Made by a program: the position numbers and the translations under genes. Under the pieces are notes generated by a model that was given only the letters and a program-made list of their open reading frames with translations, searched no databases and had not been told where the DNA came from. From NCBI RefSeq assembly GCF_000314895.2, contig NZ_CM001773.1, positions 2,924,544 to 2,988,208 on the forward strand: 63,665 bases of DNA, written 5' to 3'. The DNA comes from Providencia sneebia DSM 19967. GTDB lineage: Bacteria; Pseudomonadota; Gammaproteobacteria; Enterobacterales; Enterobacteriaceae. This document shows, in pieces, positions 54,454 to 63,657 of this stretch. Position 1 is the first letter of the stretch, and each line of letters starts with the position of its first letter.

Positions 54454-56330
54454 TAGCGCCTCCTCCCAAGGTTCACAATTGCATTCCTAGTCGTTTTTGG
54501 TAATTCGTTAAGATCTTTCCATCTTTCTAAAAGTTGCTGAGCCCATGACTGAGCACCAAGAGTTGGGATTAAACCTGGGCCAATAAGTTTCAGTGGAGCC
54601 TGTTCCAGCAAGCTGACGGCTTTATTTCCAATTTCCGTGTAAACCTTGCAGCACTCAATCAGCATTACAATTTCTTTGCTACTCTTCCAGGTACGTGAGG
54701 CACTATTACTCTGCCAGGCCTTAGTCATCGCCAACTCTGTCTGTGAAGGTCCTATTTTCCTCATAAGTTCAACTAAGGATTCATGGCCATTAGTTGCAAC
54801 TTTCAGTGCGTCTCTCAATTTTCTAGAGTCAGGAGTCATATTGTCATCACCGAAGTCACGAGTTCCAGAGTCACGACTGAGGTGAAGAAGCGGGCGTAGA
54901 TCCTCGGTTCCCAAAGCTGGCTGGAGTTGGAGCCATTGCTGAGTAAATGGTGTATTCTTGAAAGGCTCAGGTAAACTATTCTGACCCGCTGCAGCAGCTT
55001 CAGCATCCGCCAAAACTTGTACCCTACCGTCATTATCCGAATGAACACGACTAGCAAGTTCCTCAGCAAGGCTTTCGTCGCACCTTTCAAGGAGATGCCA
55101 TTTTGCCAGTGCGGCTATATCTAACGTTATTCCCTGAGGCGCAGAAAGAGCTTCACGCAAATAAACAGTATTTAAAAATCTTTTCATTAGCCGGGGATTA
55201 GCGTTTACTGCTAAAGAACTATGAAGAAGAGCCGCAAGCCCCTGGGCTAAATCCATTAAACTTTTGAGTGCATTTACATGCTCTACCAGTTCATATAAAA
55301 ACTCTTGATTGATCGTTTCACCTTTCCAACTATTACGCAGCTTCACAGGGATAACGCTAAGAGCATGATTGAATCTTTCCTTACTGAAATGGCCTGCGTT
55401 GGTCTCTCTCTCAAGTAGCAAAAGCACCAGATACGCTTTCGCCTCATTCAAACCAAGGCGAGGAACATGGAGTGGAACCTGTATTAATTTATCGAAATAG
55501 TTAGTTGCAACATCGCCCGTAATTCCTGCGCCATCAAAGTGGACCTTCACTGCAGCTTTTATAAAATCATTATCTGCAGCAATAACGAAAGCGCTACAGC
55601 GAATAAATAGTAATAAACGAATTGATTCAAGTGTTGAAATTGCTGTTTGTGGCAAACATCTGTCTAAATCATCCACAAATATTACTAACGTAATTTTCAA
55701 CTCTTCGAGAATACTCTCTAAAGTATCCCTGAAGGCCTGAATATGGGCTGGCATCGAGAATGGCTCACTCGGTTTTAGAAGACCGCTGGTACTTAGCTCG
55801 ATACTATCTGTATCTGATGATTCATTGCTCGATTTGTCATCTGACGTAAACCAACCAGCCAATTTACAAACGGTTTTTCCAAGAGAACCGATAGGAATGC
55901 CAGTAGTTAAAGTCAATGCAGTTTCGCCACTTAATTGAGCGACTCGGAGAAGGTTTATCCTTCGCCACAGTTCAGATACTTTGTCGGTGATAGTCTTATT
56001 TTCACTTGTAAGCCGAACAATCTCGTCCCCCACAATTTGTAGCAATGCACTTCTGGCGGACTCAAAATCCTGGTATAGCCATGGATTGAAAGTGAGTACG
56101 ACAAAGGAATGCTTTTCTTGATTTCTCTCTTCCACCAACGACTCTTCAACCGAAGAGCTCTCTAGGCGTGATGCAATCATTTTCACCAGAGAAGATTTGC
56201 CTGCTCCCCAGCCACCAGAGACTCCTATAGAAATAGGTTCCCCATTAGCCTGCTTCAGCAGGCTTGCACATGCGTCAGCAACAACACCAAAATTCAAATA
56301 ATCGACAGTTGTCTCGTTATCATGCCACAT
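54453..56330 (-). CDS. qatA: QatA, KAP-family P-loop NTPase of the Qat system
   Basis: 625 residues. KAP NTPase: Walker A 'GVSGGWGAGKSSLVKMIAS' (about 39-57), Walker B 'LVIFVDDLDRCLPQT' (about 233-247), and typical 'VIAADNDFIKAAV' and 'NPRLMKRFLNTVYLR'. Such proteins often act at membranes as switches. It heads qatABCD and starts 62 bases after gajB, so it may share that promoter. Confidence 0.9.
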   Translation of the reverse strand: MWHDNETTVDYLNFGVVADACASLLKQANGEPISIGVSGGWGAGKSSLVKMIASRLESSSVEESLVEERNQEKHSFVVLTFNPWLYQDFESARSALLQIVGDEIVRLTSENKTITDKVSELWRRINLLRVAQLSGETALTLTTGIPIGSLGKTVCKLAGWFTSDDKSSNESSDTDSIELSTSGLLKPSEPFSMPAHIQAFRDTLESILEELKITLVIFVDDLDRCLPQTAISTLESIRLLLFIRCSAFVIAADNDFIKAAVKVHFDGAGITGDVATNYFDKLIQVPLHVPRLGLNEAKAYLVLLLLERETNAGHFSKERFNHALSVIPVKLRNSWKGETINQEFLYELVEHVNALKSLMDLAQGLAALLHSSLAVNANPRLMKRFLNTVYLREALSAPQGITLDIAALAKWHLLERCDESLAEELASRVHSDNDGRVQVLADAEAAAAGQNSLPEPFKNTPFTQQWLQLQPALGTEDLRPLLHLSRDSGTRDFGDDNMTPDSRKLRDALKVATNGHESLVELMRKIGPSQTELAMTKAWQSNSASRTWKSSKEIVMLIECCKVYTEIGNKAVSLLEQAPLKLIGPGLIPTLGAQSWAQQLLERWKDLNELPKTTRNAIVNLGRRR

Positions 56331-56392
56331 AGTGAAAAATCCATTTAAAATTAATTTATATCAATAGAATATGAAAACTATTGGTTTCTGGT

Positions 56393-58168
56393 TCACAAAT
56401 CCACTCTTGTGTAGGGCACTTGGCCTGTGGCCAGCAGATCAACGCAACGCCCTGCAAAGGCGTTTGGTATCGCAAGAGCAACAAAATTACGAGCACGGGT
56501 GAGGCCAACGTAGAGTACGCGCTTTGCCTCAGCATCTACTCGCGCTTCCCATGACTCAAAGAGTGCTTCAATTCTGTTTTCAGGGGCTCGATTCGCAGGG
56601 ACTACGACGCACACTGCATCATACTCACGACCTTTAACTTCATGTATGTTGCCACATGAGAAACCGAGAGCAGCGGGCATTCGAAGATGCTTTGACCATT
56701 GCGCATTCGGAGGCTGTCGGAAGAAACGACGTATGCTTACCCCAGCAGGGAGTGGCAGATGCAGCTTCTCCAGTTCCGCATGAACAGAGGCTATCCAGGC
56801 AAGCCGCTCTTCATCAGAATCTCTGCACATTTTTGGAAGATTAATGAGAAAACTTAGGGCACATCTCCGATGAGCACGTCGGTCCATACCAAGACGTTCG
56901 ATGGCTCTAATCAGATGCTCATCTGGTTGACGCATACCCATTAAATCCAGTAATAATATTTCGACTGACTGGACTACATTCTCCTTCGTTCTTGGGGTTG
57001 CGGCAGGCGACCAGAACTCTGACACTTTACGAGCCAGCGACTCAATTCGCGAGTTTCCGGTTGAATTACTGGAGGTGACGCCAGCGGCCCGCAACGCAAC
57101 TTTGCCTGAGTGAGCCAAAATAATCGCCTTGGTTGACTCCAGTCCCAGTTCCGTAACCCGTCTAAGGAATGCCTGACCAATAATTTCCGTTGGTCCCCGG
57201 CCACCATAGGTAAGAAGTAAAATTGGATAGTCAACATTCGCACTTTCACCAAGCGACCGATCAACCTGACCTTCTCGCCTTAGGGTGGCTGCTAACTGGC
57301 AAATTGCGGGACTACTACGAAAATTCCCCGTCAAGCCCTTATGCGACTCAATAGGGTATGTATCCTTAAATGTCTGTATTCCTTGAGGATTACCATTACG
57401 AAATTCGTAGATTGCTTGGTCAGGATCACAAACGAACGTAACATTTACCCCATGTGCTCTGAGCCATGTCAGTATTTGCAGATCGAGTGGATTGCAATCT
57501 TGCCCTTCATCAACCATAACCTCTTGAAAACGTGATGCCAATGCGCGAGCAAGTGGCTCACTAATTACATTATCTCTAATCAACCGCAATGTTTGAGCAC
57601 GTGCGTCCCCTGCACTCATATAGCCAGCTTGTAACAAAGATCGTCGCCGATTTGCTGCTGCTTGTTGATATCGAATCTGATGTTGACGTACATGATTTTG
57701 CAAACCTGCATGTCCGATCCTATCAGGATCAATAATATTGGTTTCTGGATCAAACAAATCTAGGCTTACCGATTCACCTCGAAAGGCAAATTGACCTAAT
57801 AAACGAATTTCTACACCAAGGGTATCCCAACTATCTAGGATAATCGGCCGAGTTTGGCTCGATACTGCACAACTTGGCAGTATAACGAAATGCCTGACGA
57901 AAGCATCAAGTGTTCCCATGAAACTAGGATATTTCAAAAGCGTATCGAGCCCAGCAGCCTGGCATCGTTCGCGGAACTCGTCTACCGCGGAGTTTGTAAA
58001 TGAAAGTATCGCTATGCCCTGACGAGAAGGCAACTTAGCAGCGATCCTCGCTAGCCGAGCAATGATAGTCCGCGTTTTTCCAGCTCCAGGACAAGCATTA
58101 ACGAAGGCTCCGCCAATGTGAGAAGCAAATGTCTCTTGCTCTGGGGTTAGATTGTGGATGCCAGTCAT
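56393..58168 (-). CDS. gajB: GajB, UvrD-like helicase of the Gabija system
   Basis: 591 residues. Superfamily-1A helicase motifs: Walker A 'ACPGAGKTRTIIARL' (about 23-37), 'ILSFTNSAVDEF', Walker B 'VMVDEGQDCNPLDL', 'GNFRSSPAICQLA', 'HEVKGREYDAVCVVVP' and 'RVLYVGLTRARNF'. It joins GajA in the Gabija complex, which degrades phage DNA when nucleotide levels fall. Overlaps gajA by four bases. Shortened compared with UvrD, as is usual for GajB. Confidence 0.92.
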   Translation of the reverse strand: MTGIHNLTPEQETFASHIGGAFVNACPGAGKTRTIIARLARIAAKLPSRQGIAILSFTNSAVDEFRERCQAAGLDTLLKYPSFMGTLDAFVRHFVILPSCAVSSQTRPIILDSWDTLGVEIRLLGQFAFRGESVSLDLFDPETNIIDPDRIGHAGLQNHVRQHQIRYQQAAANRRRSLLQAGYMSAGDARAQTLRLIRDNVISEPLARALASRFQEVMVDEGQDCNPLDLQILTWLRAHGVNVTFVCDPDQAIYEFRNGNPQGIQTFKDTYPIESHKGLTGNFRSSPAICQLAATLRREGQVDRSLGESANVDYPILLLTYGGRGPTEIIGQAFLRRVTELGLESTKAIILAHSGKVALRAAGVTSSNSTGNSRIESLARKVSEFWSPAATPRTKENVVQSVEILLLDLMGMRQPDEHLIRAIERLGMDRRAHRRCALSFLINLPKMCRDSDEERLAWIASVHAELEKLHLPLPAGVSIRRFFRQPPNAQWSKHLRMPAALGFSCGNIHEVKGREYDAVCVVVPANRAPENRIEALFESWEARVDAEAKRVLYVGLTRARNFVALAIPNAFAGRCVDLLATGQVPYTRVDL

Positions 58169-59916
58169 ATACGTGAAGCTCCACGAATTGCGTCAATGAG
58201 ATAAGGCGGAACAACAAATGGTTCACCTGCCTCAATGCGCGAAGCTATAGCTTGTGCCAAATCGCCTTTACGAGTTTTTTTCGCCCCAATTAATTTAAGA
58301 AATGCATTGGGACGATCTTGTTCTGGAATGCTCTCTATCTGCGCTTCCCAGTCTCTACGTGAATTACGATGCAAACGAAGAAACACGCCTTTAAGGAAAC
58401 TTTCATTTCCAGCGACAAAAATTTCGTGCTCCAATGTATGCTGATTGGTTAGAACGATCAGACTATCTGGAGCTCCATGCGTTGCAGCCAGATTTTCCAG
58501 ATCAACTTTCCTATTTCCTAACACGGTTGGGTCCGCATCAGTGATCACTATCAGCCGATCAGCAATACGTGCATCACCATATGGCCGTAGCAGTACCTCT
58601 ACATATGGACGGAAGTCCACACCTTCGATAGGCACAATTACAGCCCCCTTGAACTTAAGCCACCCATCTAAATCATCTGCTAGCACAAGCTTTTGTGCTA
58701 ACACGGGCAACAATAGTGCTTCCGCGATCCCTTCCACCAAGATAGCTCTGTTACCAAACAGCAAAGCGGAACGAGTCACGTCAAGATATCGGCTAATTTT
58801 ATCTAATGTCTTTGGCTTTAGCCCTATTTCGGCAATGGGCACACTAACTGATTCTGAAATGGCTATTCCGTCTTGTTCACGATGCCGCGAACGCATGACC
58901 ACTAGGTGACGTGGAGAAACCCATGCTGTCAAGTTGGGGGAATGGGTTGTCACAACAATTTGGATGCGACCTTCAGGCTTTCCTGGCTCAATGATACGTG
59001 ATGCTGATTGGCGCGCTTGATCCAAGAGGAACTCAAGCACAAGTACCTGTAATTGCGGATGCAAATGCGCTTCGGGTTCTTCAACAAGGAAAATCGTGAG
59101 GTCTGCCTCTTTGGCCTTAGTCAGCTCTACAACAACAGTGGCCATGTAGAGTAAATTTGAGTACCCCAGACCAGAAGATCGAATATCTTCGGGTATCAAA
59201 CCTGTATCGGCCATTCGAAATCTCAAATCACGAGCTACATCGAGTAAGGTTTCGCTACCAAAATCCAATGCTGCTATCTGCGGACGTACTCCATTAGTGA
59301 GTAGTCCGAGAGCAGCACTGATATCCGTATTGATTGTAGTTAAGATCTCAGGCCGATTATCCGCACGCCTGACACCAGCGAGGAAATCCTGCTCCCGTTC
59401 TTTTGGCAAGAAATTACGCAGCAATGCCATCACTCTAGTGCCGCTGCTAGTACCCAGCATCTGATGTGCGTCCCTTAAAGGAGGGAGATAAACGTGTCTG
59501 ATCAACTCAGAAGAACCAAGCTCTGGTCCATTAGTGTCGAAACGTCCAGCCCATACGGTAGTCTTACCACGGGGAGCATGTTCAGAACGCGATTCATATC
59601 GATAGCCGAAGGTAGCCTCGCTCTTGGTAGGGTCGGGAACTGCAGATATCAATAGACCTTTGAGAGTATCGCTTAGACCTTGGAAAGCCCCTTCGATTTG
59701 AAAACTTGGGACTGTCGAATAGCGTCGTACATCCTCATCCTCTGGATATCGTTCGCGGCGTCCACTCAACGGTAAAGTAAGCAATCTGATTGCGTCTACG
59801 ACATTGGATTTTCCACCATTATTTTCACCAACCAATACAGTTAAATCTGGGCAAAAACTAACAGATACATCATTACAAGACCGAAATCGCAAAATGTTTA
59901 GTCTGTCTAAATACAT
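58165..59916 (-). CDS. gajA: GajA, OLD-family ATPase/TOPRIM nuclease of the Gabija system
   Basis: 583 residues from ATG 59916, which has AAAGGA seven bases upstream; an in-frame start at 59979 is not preferred. ABC-type Walker A 'VGENNGGKSNVVDAIRL' (about 29-45), signature 'SSGLGYSNLLYMATVV', Walker B 'LTIFLVEEPEAHLHPQ'. The C-terminal TOPRIM nuclease has 'RAILVEGIAEALLLPVL', 'RLIVITDADPTV'. GajA nicks DNA at specific sequences and is held off by nucleotides until infection. It leads a six-gene same-strand run. Confidence 0.92.
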   Translation of the reverse strand: MYLDRLNILRFRSCNDVSVSFCPDLTVLVGENNGGKSNVVDAIRLLTLPLSGRRERYPEDEDVRRYSTVPSFQIEGAFQGLSDTLKGLLISAVPDPTKSEATFGYRYESRSEHAPRGKTTVWAGRFDTNGPELGSSELIRHVYLPPLRDAHQMLGTSSGTRVMALLRNFLPKEREQDFLAGVRRADNRPEILTTINTDISAALGLLTNGVRPQIAALDFGSETLLDVARDLRFRMADTGLIPEDIRSSGLGYSNLLYMATVVVELTKAKEADLTIFLVEEPEAHLHPQLQVLVLEFLLDQARQSASRIIEPGKPEGRIQIVVTTHSPNLTAWVSPRHLVVMRSRHREQDGIAISESVSVPIAEIGLKPKTLDKISRYLDVTRSALLFGNRAILVEGIAEALLLPVLAQKLVLADDLDGWLKFKGAVIVPIEGVDFRPYVEVLLRPYGDARIADRLIVITDADPTVLGNRKVDLENLAATHGAPDSLIVLTNQHTLEHEIFVAGNESFLKGVFLRLHRNSRRDWEAQIESIPEQDRPNAFLKLIGAKKTRKGDLAQAIASRIEAGEPFVVPPYLIDAIRGASRI

Positions 59917-59979
59917 AAATATCCTTTTATTTAAAAATATTATATTTTCCAACAAGACCACATTGAGTGTTTTATCCAA

Positions 59980-60392
59980 ATCAAATTACCACTAACAGTA
60001 AATAGCTATTTACTCTGTTACGAATATCTATAAATTTAGTTAGCTTACTAGAATATAATATTTCCAAAATTACCGATTAATTACTCCATAATTTTAATAA
60101 TATCAAAATGTTCCTTAATCCAATGTGCTAAAGGTATCATTTCCCGTTATTTTCAATTAAAAGCTAATTTAGCTCCTGTATAATAGCAGACTATAGATAA
60201 ATATATTAATTCTGTACTAATCCGATAGGATATACAGCCTATAAATTGGCTTACCTAGTTAGCTGATGCCATTAATAAGCAATAAAATCGATTAAAATTC
60301 ATACTTTTCCCCCTGCTATACCAGCTAATTTGTTGACATTAAGAAAGTGGCTAGGGAAACTAACAGTTAATATAGTAATAGTAAGTGAAATA
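59980..60392. other. Intergenic region upstream of gajA
   Basis: About 410 bases of AT-rich sequence between the divergent gajA and the small exported gene. It must hold the promoter of the Gabija-Qat run and that of the 60393 gene. I see no distinct operator or gene. Confidence 0.4.
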
Positions 60393-60842
60393 ATGAAACG
60401 ACAACTGATACTACTAGTTTTATTAAGCATCTCTATATTCAAGGTTGGAGACATACAGGCTCATACACCAGAACAAGTCGTAATTGCTTTTCAGTACGAT
60501 TACAAAATCTGGAACGACCAAAGCTTTCAGCAAAGCCAAAGTCGTGAAACTAAAGATACTACTTTACTGGCACAAAAAAGTTGGAATGAACTTTTAAAAA
60601 AATACACAAAACCAGGTTTTGAGGGAGAGCCTATTGCTTTTGGATCTGAATCATCTCATGATCCTGAACAAGAAAAAATTATAGCTACAGAAATTACCGA
60701 AAATATTGCCACTGTTACGACCAAAGTAACACAGTTATATTATTCCCCGATTTATGAATATCATTTAGTTAAGCAAAACAATAGCTGGTATCTGTCTCAA
60801 ATCTTTTTAGTTGATGAAGGTGGCAAATATCCTAGTTTGTAA
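60393..60842 (+). CDS. Exported NTF2-like small protein
   Basis: 149 residues from ATG 60393 (MKRQLILLVLLSISIFKVGD), with a signal peptide cut near IQAH. An in-frame ATG at 60330 would bury it. The mature part has an NTF2/immunity-like pattern: 'TPEQVVIAFQYDYKIWNDQS', 'ITENIATVTTKVTQLYYSPI', 'YEYHLVKQNNSWYLSQIFLV'. Likely periplasmic; function not recognised. It stands at the right edge of the island. Confidence 0.55.
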   Translation: MKRQLILLVLLSISIFKVGDIQAHTPEQVVIAFQYDYKIWNDQSFQQSQSRETKDTTLLAQKSWNELLKKYTKPGFEGEPIAFGSESSHDPEQEKIIATEITENIATVTTKVTQLYYSPIYEYHLVKQNNSWYLSQIFLVDEGGKYPSL

Positions 60843-61000
60843 TGAATTAGAACTAAATGAGTATCATAATCTACAATCAAACATGTATGCTCATGATACA
60901 AGACAACCTACAAAATTTTATTGGTCGTTTCACCAATCAATCGAGTTAGAATAACAATCTATTTTTTAGCCCACATTACAAAAAACAGTAAAATAAACTT

Positions 61001-61028
61001 TAGGCCCAACAATAGGCCCAAATCAAAA
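61001..61028. repeat. Integrase arm-type repeat at the right end of island 2
   Basis: TTTAGGCCCAACAATAGGCCCAAATCAA matches the arm pair beside the truncated integrase at 36990-37016 (TTTAGGCCCATTGATAGGCCCAACG). It marks the right end of the P4-like element or its relative. Confidence 0.65.
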
Positions 61029-61114
61029 GTTGAATTGGATTTTATTAATTTAAAATCAATGCACTACAAACTTAATTCAGACTCCGCCAGCGATGAAAGA
61101 GTTGGACTGTAATG

Positions 61115-61182
61115 GTGCTATTTAGTAGCACTCCGTCATGGGGTGTCTGGGGTCGTAGGTTCAAATCCTATCATGCCGACCA
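61115..61182 (+). tRNA. tRNA-Pro(GGG) 3' fragment (attachment-site remnant)
   Basis: From about the D-stem (GTGC...GCAC) through the anticodon loop ATGGGGT, the T-arm (GTAGGTTCAAATCCTAT) and the acceptor 3' half CATGCCG-ACCA it matches proline tRNA with anticodon GGG (E. coli proL). The 5' acceptor half (expected CGGCATG) is absent: the sequence there is CTGTAAT. So it is not a working tRNA but the 3' piece typical of the far end of an integrated element. It lies just beyond arm-like repeats. Confidence 0.6.
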
Positions 61183-61380
61183 AAATTCCATAATAAAACC
61201 AATAAATTAAGGTTTTTATACCTACAAATTGCTTGGTGTAAAACTGGTGTAACTTTAGTGTGAAACCTCGCCATAAAAAATTACTATTTCCCATTGCATA
61301 AGCTGGCTTAAGGATGTTAATCAAACTAAATATATAGAATATTTTGATAAGTGATCAAAGTGCACCAACTGCTTGAGCTG

Positions 61381-61860
61381 ACACATTCATTTTAATTACA
61401 GCAATATTGACAAGAAGCGGGCGCAGCGTGTTAGTCAAAGATTGCATGCTCATGCCTTCTATGCTCGATGCCCAGCTCCTTTTCTTATCTGCATGACCCA
61501 CCAAGGGTAGAACTAGAAACCAACTGCAGATTTCTTCAATACTAAAACCACAGCTTTGCAGTAATTACGCAGTCTCTGAATTCATTGTGACATTCTGAAA
61601 TGATAAATCTGCGTCGAGTATCATGACTTTTCCTGCATTTTTAGAGCCTGAAAAAGTCATTAGATGATTTCACAAGCATTCGCACTGATAGGATTTTAAC
61701 GCGGTTTTGAAAGTCAATAGACCACTTTGTTTGCAATCCATTTTCAAAGACCTTCCTAGCAGCTTCATCCCTGGATAACGCTGTCCCTATCTCGTCTTTA
61801 CCAATCTAGATGGGGAGCATGCTACAAACTACATCCATACCAAATCCTCTGATATGTATT
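61381..61860 (-). pseudogene. HK97-type phage portal protein, decayed
   Basis: No open frame remains, but the minus strand gives portal-family text in shifting frames with stops: 'IHIRGFGMDVVCSMLPI' (about 61858), 'GKDEIGTALSRDEAARKVFE', 'FSGSKNAGKVMILDADLSFQ', 'SIEEICSWFLVLP..GHADK', 'SWASSIEGMSMQSLTNTLRP'. These match, in order, the C-terminal half of HK97-family portals. It shows a dead siphovirus-type prophage lay here. Flanking 61190-61380 and 61861-62100 hold no gene I can see. Confidence 0.75.
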
Positions 61861-62101
61861 AGAACAAGCAAAATACGACGAGTATAGCAGCCCGCTATAC
61901 TGAATTATTATGCATAATCACAAAAAGATTATCATTTTGGAAATATTTCAAATTATTCTCTTACATAAAATTACGATATAATTCAATACATCCAACATAT
62001 TAAGGGTTAATTTGTTTTTTCCTGACTGTTAGTTATTCCGCATAACTACACATGCCACTCTGACCAAATATAACAGCAAGTCTTATGTTTATTTCGGGTA
62101 T

Positions 62102-62121
62102 AAAAACCTCGCATTGCGAGG
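62102..62121 (-). terminator. Rho-independent terminator of the HNH-membrane gene
   Basis: On the minus strand CCTCGC-AAT-GCGAGG is followed by TTTTTA. It lies about 210 bases downstream of the 62329 stop. Nearly the same stem stands at 698-712. Confidence 0.7.
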
Positions 62122-62328
62122 CTTTAATTTACTCTGATAAGAGAAAGCACTTTCGTGATAGTTATTCTATTTGAACATCACGAGTCATTAATATCGATAA
62201 TTATTTGGTGAGTAGATATATCTAAACAGTTAATTCGGCTTACGGCATTATTGTATAATTCTTTATAAGCCTTGCAAAAATATCCTCATGGTTATGACCT
62301 ACAAATTATATTTTTTCACTTTTTAATT

Positions 62329-63657
62329 TTATTCATTAGAGTTGCTAAGAACAGGAGTTCCTGACTCTTTCTTTAAACAAAACATTAATTTTTGCTTATT
62401 TTGATCAAATGTATAAATAGCTACCAATGGAATAGCCATAATAATCATTCCTGATAATACATTCCCTATTTGAGTATGAAATTTGTTTAATAATGGAACA
62501 CCACTTATTGCAGTGGTAATAACTCGCTGTACATAAACACCTGCAATAGCAGAGGCCGTACCAAACATTATCACTTTAAGATGATCTAGTTTCCCTTCTT
62601 CATTACTGCACAAGATACGAACACTTCGGACAACACTTAGAGTACTTTCCCTAATAATGGCATACACAAAAGCAGGCATTTTCACAAATAAAGAAATTAT
62701 AATTTGAGGTATTACACTCAAAGCACCCGACACACCTGACTCTATCCCTAAATCTCGAGCTCTTGCCCATATTTGTCGTTCTTCAAATCGCTGATTTAAA
62801 CGAGTATATATACGATCTTTTTTATATTGAAGATCTTTAATCAACCCTTTTTCAGTCATTAGTTTAAAGTTTTTAATTTCATCCATAAATATATCAATCG
62901 TTTCAACAATGATAAGACCAACAATTTGTTGTAAAGCCACCCCTACCCCACTTTTAACAACCGTTGATGCAACTTCTATTCCTGCATTTATTTTTGCTTC
63001 ACGAACCGCTTCTTTACTACGTTCGTAAGCTTCCTCTAAATCACGCTTATCCAAAACCCGTTTTTCACCTGTACTTCTAATTGTAATAACAACTTTATCC
63101 TCATGCGGTTGAATATCATCTTTAAACTTATCAATCCATTCCCAGATATCTCGGTCACTTTTTTGACAGTTCGTTTTTTTGTCAGCATAAACAAGATTAC
63201 GAGGATCATTCATCACTTCCCCTAGCTCTTGGTTAGTTAAACCAATTTTTAGCAATACATCACTAAAGAGCTCTTTACGAGAGGTTACATGTTCAACGTC
63301 GATATTACCTTTTTGCTTGGTTAGCGGGTCATCTCGGTTATATCCATTTACAACTATAATTCCCTCTTCTTTAATTTCACTTTTCATGCGGGCGTAATTT
63401 TCATGTTTAGAACCTATGATGCCCTGGTTATCTTTGTCTGTTCTAAACTCTTTCCAATCAACACTTAGCTTGTCGTACTTTAAAGCACTGCGTTCATCCT
63501 GATTATTTAGAATAGGCCCCAACATAAAAGCTGCTATTGTTCTACGTAGTGCTTCATCTCGGCATTGTTCAAATATTTGGTCAGCGGTTGATACCGGAGT
63601 TGGTAAACTAGAGCGTATTTCTTGAACGACTTCTAATGTTGTTTTATCTACTTCCAA
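62329..63657 (-). CDS. HNH-nuclease-like protein with C-terminal membrane segments
   Basis: At least 442 residues; the only start visible is TTG at 63657 and the frame stays open to the window edge, so the 5' end may be missing. The region at about 110-170 reads 'NIDVEHVTSRKELFSDVLLK' and 'NDPRNLVYADKKTNCQKSD', the D-x-E-H ... N-L-V ... N-x-x-K-S-D pattern of HNH endonucleases. The C-terminal half has about four hydrophobic spans (near 231-253, 310-335, 361-385, 403-423). A nuclease joined to membrane helices resembles abortive-infection effectors, but I recognise no named family. It is followed by its own terminator. Confidence 0.6.
   Translation of the reverse strand: MEVDKTTLEVVQEIRSSLPTPVSTADQIFEQCRDEALRRTIAAFMLGPILNNQDERSALKYDKLSVDWKEFRTDKDNQGIIGSKHENYARMKSEIKEEGIIVVNGYNRDDPLTKQKGNIDVEHVTSRKELFSDVLLKIGLTNQELGEVMNDPRNLVYADKKTNCQKSDRDIWEWIDKFKDDIQPHEDKVVITIRSTGEKRVLDKRDLEEAYERSKEAVREAKINAGIEVASTVVKSGVGVALQQIVGLIIVETIDIFMDEIKNFKLMTEKGLIKDLQYKKDRIYTRLNQRFEERQIWARARDLGIESGVSGALSVIPQIIISLFVKMPAFVYAIIRESTLSVVRSVRILCSNEEGKLDHLKVIMFGTASAIAGVYVQRVITTAISGVPLLNKFHTQIGNVLSGMIIMAIPLVAIYTFDQNKQKLMFCLKKESGTPVLSNSNE

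Noticed and set aside
58165..59916. Stand-alone class 1 OLD nuclease or Septu/RecF-like ATPase
   Set aside because: The TOPRIM half plus the directly overlapping UvrD-like partner identifies Gabija (class 2 OLD).
61136..61324. 62-codon minus-strand frame ending GMIGFEPTTPDTP
   Set aside because: This is the well-known shadow of tRNA T-arm/acceptor sequence read backwards; it overlaps the tRNA-Pro fragment and is not a gene.
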